A stretch of 64,000 nt of DNA from Patella vulgata (taxonomy: Eukaryota > Mollusca > Gastropoda > Patellidae). The stretch spans positions 62,905,431-62,969,430 of the forward strand of contig NC_065882.2 in assembly GCF_932274485.2 (NCBI RefSeq), written 5' to 3'. Positions 56,101-64,000 of this stretch are shown here, one piece after another (the stretch's first letter is position 1; each line of letters begins with the position of its first letter). The notes under the pieces were generated by a model that saw only the letters and a list, made by a program, of their open reading frames with translations, was not told the origin of the DNA and made no database searches. The translations under genes and the position numbers were made by a program.

Positions 56101-59100
56101 AATAAGGCTTTTAGGCATTCTATGACTACTGTGTTTAAAAAGAAATGAAAATATTACCAAACAAATCCGCTTTCCAGTTCTCGAATAACATAATCCATAA
56201 TATGTTGTAATGTGTATTAACTGATGTAAATCTTATCTCAATTTAAATAGTATTAACATATATCAATTTGACTTTTAATTATCAGCTCGGTGTTCAGATG
56301 GATATTATGAAAAATCTAGTGGAACATGTTCATCTTGTAAGTGCGGTGGCAAACCATGTGATGACAATACAGGACACTGTAAACCATGCCCTATAAATTG
56401 TAAGAATGATAAATGTGATGTTACTGGTAGATGTACAGATGGCTGTAATGTGGGATTCTATGGTATTGTTTGTACGGGTGAGTGTAGTCCAAACTGTAAA
56501 GACAATGTTTGCTACGAAGCTGGTGTATGTTCAGATTGCAGAGAAGGATTTTATGACGATGTCTGTTCAAAGAACTGTTCCAATTGTAACCCAGGTGGTT
56601 GTAGAAGGAATAGTGGTGTTTGTATTAATGGATGTAAAGACGGATTTTTTGGTAATAATGGAAAGTGTAAGCGAGTATGTCCGAACTGTAATCCAGGTGG
56701 CTGTCAAATGAAAGGTGGATCTTGTATTAATGGGTGTAAAGATGGATTTTATGGTAAGAAATGTGAATTGAAGTGTTCAACATGTAAACCTGGTGGGTGC
56801 GATAAGCAGGGTGTTTGTGCCAATGGATGTCTACACGGGTTTTATGGGAGTGATGGACTGTGTCTTAGAAAATGTCCAAACTGTCTACCAGGAGGATGTG
56901 ATAAAGATGATGGTGTTTGTATCAGTGGATGTATAGAGGGTTGGTATACAGATACATGTAAAACAAGTTGTAGTAGTTATTGTCAAGGTGGATGTAATAG
57001 ATCAAATGGTACATGTAAAACATGTTCTCCAGGTAGATTTGGTGATTATTGTCAATATGAATGTAGTATTGGCTGTCAAGGTGGATGTAATAGATCAAAT
57101 GGTATATGTAAAACATGTTATCCAGGTAGATATGGTGATTATTGTCAACATGAATGTAGTATTGGTTGTGTTGATAACATATGTTCTACAGATGGGTCGT
57201 GTAGTTGTAAAGCCACTCATTATGGTGATAATTGTAACAGGACATGTAATGATGGATGTATAAATAGCGAATGTTCTAGTAATGATGGCCTTTGTTCATG
57301 TAAAGGCACCCATTACGGTGAGAAATGTGAACATGAATGCAGTAACAAATGTATTGATAGACAATGTACAGCATCACCCGAATCGAGTGAACTACGCTGT
57401 ACAGTTGGCTGCATTGATGGTTATATAAATTCTGACTGTCATACACCATGCCCTGTTAACTGTAGTAAATGCAGTTATTCAGGTTGTGGATCCTGTAAAC
57501 CAGGTTGGTATGGTAACAAGTGTCAGACATCTTGTCCTAAGAACTGTCCCAATCAATGTAATTCGGTATCTGGCGAGTGTGATGAGTGTGAAGGCAACAC
57601 ATTTGGCAGGTTTTGTAATTCAACTTGCAGTAATGGATGCAGAGAGCACGATACAGATACAATATGTAACATGACTGGTGATTGTTTATTTGGCTGTTTT
57701 AATGGTAATTATGGTAAAAGATGTGACAAAACATGTAGTCCCGAGTGTAGTAATAGAGGCTGCGATCAAACAGGAAGATGTTATGAGTGTCTTGAAGGAT
57801 ATCATGGTGACGGCTGTGAGATGAAGTGTGTTAAATCCTGTAGTGGGCGATGCAGTAGACAAGATGGCCAGTGTAATGAATGCATCCCAGGGTATTATGG
57901 TAATTACTGTAACAACACTTGCAGCACTACTTGTTTAGAAGGATGTAAAGCATCGGATGGTTACTGTTATAATTGTACAGCTGGTTATTATGGTAATTAT
58001 TGTAACAACTCTTGTAGCACTACTTGTTTAGAAGGATGTAGAGAATCAGATGGTTATTGTAATAATTGTACAGTTGGTTATTATGGTACTTATTGTAACA
58101 ATTCTTGTAGCACTTCTTGTTTAAACGGATGCACAGAATCGAATGGTTACTGTAATAATTGTACAGCTGGTTATTATGGTAATTACTGTAACAATTCTTG
58201 CAGCACTACTTGTTTAGAAGGATGTAGAGGAACGGATGGACACTGTAATAAATGTGTCAATGGTTATTATGGACGAACATGTAATAAAACGTGCAGCGAT
58301 ACGTGTTACGGGGGTTGTAATAGAGAAGGTAAATGTTTAGGATGTAAATATGGTAGGAGAGGATCTGTCTGTTCTCAGGCATGTTCGTCTTTATCTAAAA
58401 ATTGTATTCAGTGTCATCAATCTATTCCACGTTGTCAATACTGTAAATCTGGTTGGTATGGAAGACAATGCAATGAGCGATGTCCTACCGGGTGTCTTGG
58501 TGATAGTTGTAACCTTAACGGAAGTTGTAATTCCTGCAAACTAGGACGATCTGGACAAAGGTGTGCATTTTGTCCACCTGGATGTTTAGGAGATAATTGT
58601 ACTAAAAATGGAACTTGTATGGCCTGTAGACAAGGTAAATTTGGTATAAGATGCAGAGACTTCTGTCCTACTGTATGTCCAGACATCTGCCACATGAACG
58701 GAACTTGTATATCATGTAACTCGAGGTCTTTTGGTACCATGTGTAATAAAACCTGTCCTATAGGATGTTTAGATAATATATGTAACATGGATGGTACGTG
58801 TGAATCTTGTAAACATGGATATTATGGAATAACCTGTGACAAAAAGTGTAGTACCAATTGTAAATCTATCCTTGGTTTAACTGTATGTAATATAACAGAT
58901 GGTTCATGTATGGATGATTGTGGAGATGGTACATCTGGACATAACTGTACAGAAGGTAAGAAGATTCTGCATTAATTTGTGTTGTATGTAATATTAGTGT
59001 AAATACAACAATATGAATATTACAAATTCATTTCATGTGGAAATTGGTAAAGATGAATATTCCCTAACCTTTGCTTCATTTAGATGTATAATTAATAGGA

Positions 59101-59992
59101 GGACTTAATTTATAATCCTACCATCATTGCGGAAATATTTAGTCTATAATCCCAGTCTGTAAGTACTTGGAATACGTACTTGTATGAACATTTTATCCAG
59201 GCTTACCTAAAGCTGAAACAAGTAATAACAAAACTACTGGTATAAATATTGGTTTGGTTATTGGTATTGGTATTGGTATTGTTGCTGTTATAATTGCTGG
59301 TGTTGTTATTATAGTTTACAGTAAGAGAAGGTAATTCATACTCTATTATATTTTTGTTGATGTAAATTCAACGTTGCCATCTATTTAGAACTGCAATTTC
59401 ATAGGTGCGTGTAAATTAAAAGAAGAAATGACTATGCTTTTAAAACGACGTACAATATAACAAGTCCTGTTAAACTGATGCTGAAGTCAAAAGGATGGGT
59501 AGAGGAGGGAGGTTTTAACGTCCACTCGACACGAACCAGGTCATTCCGTGACTAACATATCGTTTAATTTTATTCCAATAATTCCTTTGTGCGTGTGGGT
59601 CTTTAGCAGTGGGAGGAAACCGGAGGATCCGGAGAAAACCGGCAACCACATCCTTTGTCACATACAAGCAGGGAATCGAAACCACCCCACTTGATTCAAC
59701 GACAATCTTCTGATTAAACGCGGACGCGTTAACCATTCGGTCACACCCCCCCCCTTAATATATTTGTAAAATTGCATAATCTTATTTTCATTTTCTTTTC
59801 AGAAAGACTTTATGGGTAACAAAAAATCGTGAACCACGTTATGATTATATTCTTGTCGGAGATGTCGTTACTACAAGTGGTGTATCAGAAGATGAAAGGG
59901 GGAAATCTGACCAAAATACAGACGTATTAACGGAAAAAACATCCAATATATGTATTAACAGCCAACAAAAATCGATATCGGCTATCGACTAA
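53129..59992 (+). CDS. Gene B: ShK / galactose-binding-like / multi-EGF transmembrane receptor, intact
   Basis: The exons are 53129-53189, 53525-53662, 54521-54742, 54932-55165, 56286-58955, 59201-59330 and 59803-59992. All junctions are GT-AG, all phases agree, and the frame is open for 1214 codons to TAA. Order: signal peptide (1-20), ShK (about 24-64), galactose-binding-like FTP domain (about 67-218), about 27 EGF-like repeats (219-1108), transmembrane helix (about 1122-1148) and a 62-residue tail with PRYDYILVGDVV. It is a type I cell-surface protein with a lectin-like head and a long EGF stalk. Multi-EGF receptors of the Draper/MEGF10/scavenger-receptor group act in engulfment and pathogen binding, but the ShK-plus-lectin head is not part of that group, so ligand and role are unknown. 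Compared with gene A its tail is shorter and its EGF units were expanded at a different place. Confidence 0.92.
53525..53662 (+). CDS. Gene B exon 2, ShK domain
   Basis: Acceptor ACATGTTTTAG, donor ACTAAAG/gtaaat. Six cysteines: LDTCEDTSNAGPICKRNY, KHCTDKPGAW, EKTCMYTCSYC. One codon longer than gene A's domain. Confidence 0.88.
53663..54265 (+). repeat. Tandem array of 62-63 bp units carrying donor-like sequence, gene B intron 2
   Basis: Each unit starts with an ACAGGTAAAT-type splice donor (53663, 53726, 53788, 54094, 54157, and a decayed one near 54207) and continues TTTCTTACGTGTATT-CTTGT-TTCTG-TGATAGTCATCTAGA-ATT-TACTA. The first unit is the true donor of exon 2. Gene A has a single unit. 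A transposon fragment interrupts unit 3. Confidence 0.9.
53793..54031. mobile_element. GGCGGATCAAG-ended DNA transposon (hAT-like?), about 240 bp
   Basis: Ends CAAAGGCGGATCAAG and, inverted, CAAGGGTGGATCCAG. GC-rich interior with GGCGCATGCACCC and CGGCGCTCGCACCCCC. It splits one unit of the intron array, so it is younger than the array. Confidence 0.65.
54521..54742 (+). CDS. Gene B exon 3, galactose-binding-like domain, first half
   Basis: Acceptor TTAATATTTCAG, donor GGTA/gtaagt. ENVALDKNTVQSSYFDQTGY, NAVDGERQDKYGSCSVTNNG, KSWWCVDLQKQYTINEIRVY. The WWCVDL-Y-I-EI-VY run is closer to the family consensus than in gene A (VNL). Confidence 0.9.
54932..55165 (+). CDS. Gene B exon 4, galactose-binding-like domain, second half
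   Basis: Acceptor TTATTTGTTATAG, donor TTCAG/gtaat. LANFSVILSNTGSCDDATLK, CYKDPGSNRNPYRIVRCDQQ, ending LGLCEVEVYSG. Same length as gene A's exon 4. Confidence 0.9.
55166..56285 (+). other. Gene B intron 4
   Basis: Holds a hairpin (CTGGAAGTGTTG at about 55868 and CAACACTTCCAG at about 55980, loop about 100 bases) that may be a small foldback element, and a TA microsatellite at 56055-56077. Otherwise unlike gene A's intron 4. Confidence 0.6.
56286..58955 (+). CDS. Gene B exon 5, giant multi-EGF exon
   Basis: 2670 bases, phases 1-1, 889 whole codons, about 27 EGF-like units. Four similar 93-bp units (CSTTCLEGC----DGYC-NCTAGYYGNYCNN) lie at about 57910-58240; gene A has one. Early units of the CPNCNPGGC type resemble EGF-lam/MEGF repeats. 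The first 230 and last about 400 bases are nearly identical to gene A; the middle is more diverged. Confidence 0.92.
57910..58240 (+). repeat. Four 93-bp coding tandem repeats in gene B
   Basis: Units encode CSTTCLEGC, DGYC-NCTAGYYGNYCNN with small differences (KAS, RES, TES, RGT mark the four). Gene A carries a single unit (RGT type) at the corresponding place. Confidence 0.92.
59201..59330 (+). CDS. Gene B exon 6, transmembrane segment
   Basis: Acceptor TTTTATCCAG, donor AGAGAAG/gtaat. GLPKAETSNNKTTG, then INIGLVIGIGIGIVAVIIAG and VVIIVYS, then KRR. The membrane-proximal linker is four residues longer than gene A's. Confidence 0.9.
59508..59757 (-). mobile_element. Deu-core SINE (family 2), near full length, minus strand
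   Basis: The reverse complement reads head GTGACCGAATGGTTAACGCG, box B-like GTGGTTTCGATTCCCTG, core CTCCGGTTTCCTCCCACTGC and end GTCGAGTGGACGTTAAAACC. It lies in gene B intron 6; gene A intron 6 holds a different, shorter copy. Confidence 0.88.
59803..59992 (+). CDS. Gene B exon 7, shortened cytoplasmic tail
   Basis: Acceptor TTTTCTTTTCAG. KTLWVTKNREPRYDYILVGD, VVTTSGVSED, ending KSISAID and TAA. After the stop the DNA still aligns with gene A's coding end (CACAACAGAGACAATTATTC against TACAACAGAGACAATTACTC), so the distal PVYDDLM was lost in gene B. Confidence 0.88.
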
Positions 59993-60167
59993 GAGTGGTT
60001 AAAATAAAGCACAACAGAGACAATTATTCTAACTTAGGATACGAAGGTGTAACAAATTTCTATTACAAAGCTGATTTAAAATTTTATTATTGCACCACCT
60101 TTCTTGTCAATCTATCTGTTGAAAGCCATAAAATTTAAATTGTTGGACGATAATATTTTTTTTATAA

Positions 60168-60177
60168 AATAAATAAA
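60168..60177 (+). promoter_or_regulatory. Polyadenylation signals of gene B
   Basis: Two overlapping AATAAA hexamers (60168 and 60172), about 180 bases after the stop. Confidence 0.6.
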
Positions 60178-60396
60178 TCACATATGTGTTAAAATGTATA
60201 ATTCGACTTTTGGTTGATGTAATGTGATAGGAAGTGTAAAACAGATTATAGTATGTTGGACAGGGTTGTTTATTTTCAATGTCGCTCCGACTGTTCCCAT
60301 TCAGATTGATTCAATTAAAGCTGCTTGTAGAAGCTATTAAACGTATTATACTTTAGTATAACTGTCTGATTTATAATAACGTCTTTAAAGGAGAAG

Positions 60397-60399
<3 letters not shown>

Positions 60400-60439
<40 letters not shown>
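60400..60439. repeat. (AT)n microsatellite
   Basis: About 20 uninterrupted AT units. Confidence 0.95.
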
Positions 60440-60440
<1 letters not shown>

Positions 60441-60828
60441 ATGAACGTTTCTTTATCTTTTCATAATCATTATCTAACCCCGTTAATACTATACGACGCT
60501 CTGTGATATTCTAGTTCTCCGTGTGGTGTTGATAATATCTTACCACAGTCCTCGTTATATAACAGTATTCACGTGTGTACACCCACAGAAGTTATAGTCG
60601 TATCACTACAATGAATAATGAAAAAGCTAGCGAACATTACTAGACGACCATGAGATATGCTAAAAGTAAACTTTAAGACAGTGTAATATGGCTATTTGAT
60701 TGATATACTTTAACAAACTGTACGAACAGATAGATACTCTATAAAATCGTGGTCGTCTTTTAAAAATGTATAGATTTTTGTATTTTAATGATTAATGATA
60801 AACACCTTTTTATAATATACTAGCAGGA

Positions 60829-61138
60829 TACCCGGCTTCGCTCGGGGTCATAACTCCGAAACCGGAAGTGGTAGACTAACGCCACCTGGTCTATGTTACT
60901 CCCCGGTCCGAGCTACCCCTATACCCCAAATTTCAGACTCGGGGCAGACCGGCTTCGCTCGGGGGAAACCGGAAGTGGTAGACTAACGCCACCTGGCCTA
61001 TGTTACTCCCCGGTCCGAGGTAACCTTATAACCAAAATTTCAGTCTCGGGGCAGACCTAGTGTAGCCGCCAACCCCGAACAGACAGACAGACAGAAAGAC
61101 AGACAGACAAACGACAGTCACAAATATATATATAGATT
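60829..61138 (+). repeat. CCCGGCTTCGCTCGGG element with internal duplication
   Basis: It begins CTAGCAGGATACCCGGCTTC. It contains two copies of a segment of about 100 bases (ACCGGAAGTGGTAGACTAAC, TATGTTACTCCCCGGTCCGA, TCGGGGCAGACC) and ends in a CAGA repeat and a TATATATATAGATTT tail. Ends like these recur in invertebrate interspersed repeats; I cannot assign the family. Confidence 0.7.
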
Positions 61139-61632
61139 TCGTTGACAGGATCTTTGAAAGAGATAGACTATGGGAATTAGTAGATCTTTGTATATCGAGT
61201 ACACGTCCATTTTGCCTAAATTCTTTAAAAGTGACAATATTTACAAGACTTATAAATATGAAGAGAAAAATTTCAAGAACGCAATAATATAATTAATTAA
61301 TTTGCCGTCCTTCATACCAATTATGTAACCATATATTGTTATTATCGCGGAAGTCTTCTCTTATTACATATCCATAAAAACATACATCAATGAAATATGA
61401 TCATTATATACCAACATCAGAAATGTTTTACTATTAAAATATGCAAGTGGTCCTTGATTTCGTTTTATTTAACAGTGTACTATACATATATAATTTCAAT
61501 TAAATATGTTTGGTGTATATAAGATATAGGAACAACATACAACTTTCATTCTTTAGATTTACTATCAGTAGTTCAACAGCCTTAACGCCTCTACATGACC
61601 GGCAATAATATGATTAACGGCTGAAGGTTGCT

Positions 61633-61882
61633 ACCCTATTACATGGGCGTGGTGACCCATGATTTTGCATGAGGAACCAGATCCCGCCCAGACCACCCAA
61701 AAAAAAAATCTTTATGTGTGTGCGGGGGAGGGGGTGGGGAGGCAGTCCCTCCCAGATACCTTATTACAGGGGCTTGGTGACCCATGATTTTGCATGAGAA
61801 ACCAGATCCCGCCCGGACAACAAAAAACAATATTTATATGTGTGTGCTGGGGGAGGGGGTGTGGGGAGACAGTCACTCCCAG
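61633..61882. repeat. Tandem duplication of about 124 bp
   Basis: Two units share TTGGTGACCCATGATTTTGC / GTGGTGACCCATGATTTTGC, AACCAGATCCCGCCC, ATATGTGTGTG-GGGGAGGGGGTG and CAGTC-CTCCCAG. Confidence 0.9.
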
Positions 61883-62099
61883 TGCCACAGAGCTGTGTGG
61901 AACATGTTAGAGTCGATTTGTAGCATATCTGACCCACGGTATATGTTTGACACTTGTTGAAACCGCGTGATTTTTTGCCATTTGCAAGGGGCACAAAAAC
62001 TCAAGGGGGCGTTAAAACTCAAATTCATGACGCAAATCTCGTCATTGCGTTCCTCTCACACAGCCCCTGCCTTATTACTATATCATGCTACTAATTGTG

Positions 62100-62306
62100 G
62101 GCGCTACGGTGCCTCGCTTACCTGGGCGTTACGGGTTCGATCCCGGTGATGGCCGAGAAAGTTTCCGGTGTGGTTTCGCCTAGACAGTGGTACAGGACGG
62201 GGCGCTTGACAAAGACAGCTATCTAATCGTTCGGGTGGGACGAAAAACCGAGGTGCCGTGTACACATTGATATGCACGTAAAAGATCCCTTGGCAGTTTG
62301 AATTCA
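62100..62306 (+). mobile_element. SINE family 1, 3'-truncated
   Basis: Head GTTACGGGTTCGATCCCGG (good box B), body GACAAAGACAGCTATCTAAT through GTGTACACATTGATATGCAC, stopping at TTGGCAGTTTGAATTC. It lacks the 3' third and tail. Confidence 0.85.
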
Positions 62307-62981
62307 AGCTCCATCACCGGTTGTCTTGAATTGAAATTCAACGGTTTGAATGACTAAATCAGCCGAAAGTTATTTATTATATCTGAAACACCATTTCTAC
62401 CTCAGAATAAAAAATACTGCAATAGTTTTCAGATTAGATAGAATTTTATCGGACAGTTTTGGGTAGGGTATGATTTTTGGTGGGGGGGGGGCAAAATTAT
62501 CACCATTCCCAGGTCAAGCTTCAGTCCCTTAATGAAAGTCTAACTGCATATACTATTCTACTATTGATATTATCTACACTAAAACCACACCCCTCAATGA
62601 CAGATCTTACGTTCTACAGCGCACGAGTTAACAATATTGTGAGCCAACCGCTCTACAACAAATAACTGATTCAGATGATCATTGAGTGGCCATTTAACGA
62701 TTGAGTACAGTAAAACACAACGGATATTTATATGACATACAATCAATGGTTATTACATTATATATATACAGCGAGGTGTGTTGACTTAAATTCTTATCGC
62801 TATACAACCAGTCATTGTATCCCATAATATAAAATGTTCTCCGTGTCTGTTTTATACATTTAGTAACACATACACACCAAACAAAAATAAGATGGGCGTC
62901 ATGTTTATATGGTATAATGTTTCAAAACATTTCGAAAATTATTCCTTGCTAGTATTACCCTCATGTTTATCGACCAGCAAA

Positions 62982-63753
62982 TTAAAGATGCATTAGGTAG
63001 GGTTTGGACATTGTGCTAGTTGTTCTTAGTAAACTAGATCAAAAATAGATAATGAAATATGAATACATTGATAATTTCAATCAAATTACTTTATTCTAAG
63101 CGAAAGAGGGTGAATTTTTGACAAGGTAGTCTGGATTGTGAAGTATACCATTGCTGCGACAATAAACACAGTTTCGATTTTACATTTTAACGTTTCATTA
63201 TTAAAGATACATTATGGAAGATTAGATAAAGAGCTGGCAGTTCTTACTATAATAGTTAAATACTAGATGATGTAAATGAATTATGCTGAACATTTCAGTC
63301 AAATTGCTTCACTCTAAGCGGAGAAAAAGTTATTTTAAAATCTATATAGCCTCGATTGTCACTGTTACAGCTGTCAAGATAAAAAGAAAGTCTCGATTAT
63401 CCAGTCTTTCGTTTAATCGTCAACGGACGTTGAGCAGCAGAAAATCGGACAGATAAGATGGCATCTAGAGTTGATTATGGTCTTTTCATGTTAATAATGT
63501 CTAATTAATAGTTTATACTGTATAACATTTCAGGCCTAAAGAAAGGCCTGCAAGGGGCAGATTTACCTCTTGCATAACGTATGTTTAAATGGTGTGGGTC
63601 TTCTAATCCATTCAATATCGCAACCACCCGATGACCGAGATAGGTGATTATGGGCTTGTCATGTGAATATGTCTAAATAATACTTTACATACATTTGAAG
63701 CTAGAAAAATACCTGTAATAGGTGGATTGCGTTCTTACATAATGCATCTTTAA
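62982..63753. repeat. TTAAAGATGCATTA-ended repeat, longest copy
   Basis: ATTAAAGATGCATTAGGTAG at the left and ACATAATGCATCTTTAAT at the right are inverted ends. An internal ATTAAAGATACATTATGG at about 63198 suggests a built-in duplication of about 218 bases. The related copy at 36,468 is split by a SINE. TTAA at both tips would suit a TTAA-targeting DNA transposon, but no coding sequence was seen. Confidence 0.65.
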
Positions 63754-63780
63754 TATAATATAAGACTTGTTAATTCGTTA

Positions 63781-64000
63781 GGGGATCACGTGGCTAAGTG
63801 GGTAAGACGCTAGCTCGCTAGCCTGGAGGTCGGGTGTTCGATCCCTGCATTGGCCGAGAAAGTTCATCCAGATTTTCCGGCGTGGTTCTCCCTTGTCAGT
63901 GATGCAGGACGGAGGGGCTGACAAGGAAAGCTGTCTAGTCGTTCGGATGGGACGAAAAACCGAGGTCCCGTGTACACATTGGCGTGCACGTAAAAGATCC
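63781..64000 (+). mobile_element. SINE family 1, cut by the window end
   Basis: GGGGATCACGTGGCTAAGTG, box B GTGTTCGATCCCT and the body to GCACGTAAAAGATCC at the edge. Very close to the copy at 36,698. Confidence 0.95.

Noticed and set aside
63781-63860. tRNA-like sequence at SINE heads
   Set aside because: Box A and B are present, but the sequence continues into the SINE body and recurs in many copies, so it is not a cellular tRNA gene.

Overview
The window looks like AT-rich genomic DNA of a protostome, most likely a mollusc and probably a marine gastropod. The evidence is a Dpr-type two-Ig neuronal surface protein (a protostome family), very large lectin-like/EGF receptors of the kind expanded in molluscs, many tRNA-derived SINEs with ATTTC tails, SINEs with a Deu-type core, a Penelope-like element, short introns mixed with 4-7 kb introns, and no prokaryote-like gene packing. 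The species call is inference. No virus-derived element was recognised.

Layout. (1) 1-16,453, plus strand: the 3' five coding exons of a Dpr-like gene (two Ig domains, hydrophobic C-terminus). Its signal-peptide exon lies upstream of the window. Its introns hold SINEs, a 27-bp minisatellite and other repeats. (2) 16.5-34.1 kb: intergenic, with SINEs, a CTG-targeting MITE, an interrupted repeat array and two weak exon-like segments (18,867-18,998 plus; 27,271-27,522 minus). (3) 33.1-38.2 kb: a nest of SINEs inside older repeats, together with a lone signal-peptide exon at 34,145. (4) 38,460-50,982 and 53,129-59,992, plus strand: two tandem seven-exon paralogues, here called gene A and gene B. 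Both encode a type I membrane protein with the order signal peptide, ShK domain, galactose-binding-like (F5/8C/fucolectin) domain split over two exons, about 27 short EGF-like repeats in one giant exon, one transmembrane helix and a tyrosine-bearing tail. (5) 60-64 kb: tandem duplications and repeats, ending in a SINE cut by the window edge.

The receptor pair is the main interest. The domain order suggests a secreted-side recognition receptor: ShK and lectin-like head, EGF stalk, short signalling tail. That role is inference from families. The paralogues differ in three informative ways. Gene A's giant EGF exon carries a 184-bp palindromic MITE that shifts the frame. EGF units were expanded at different places in A and B. 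Gene B's tail ends early and loses a distal YDDL motif that gene A keeps. The intron after B's ShK exon is a tandem array that multiplies the splice-donor sequence. A lone third signal-peptide exon upstream implies either an alternative first exon or a lost third copy.

Three MITEs in the window share GG-CC/TTCACGAAA-like ends and each is flanked by CTG, which defines a local non-autonomous DNA-transposon family.
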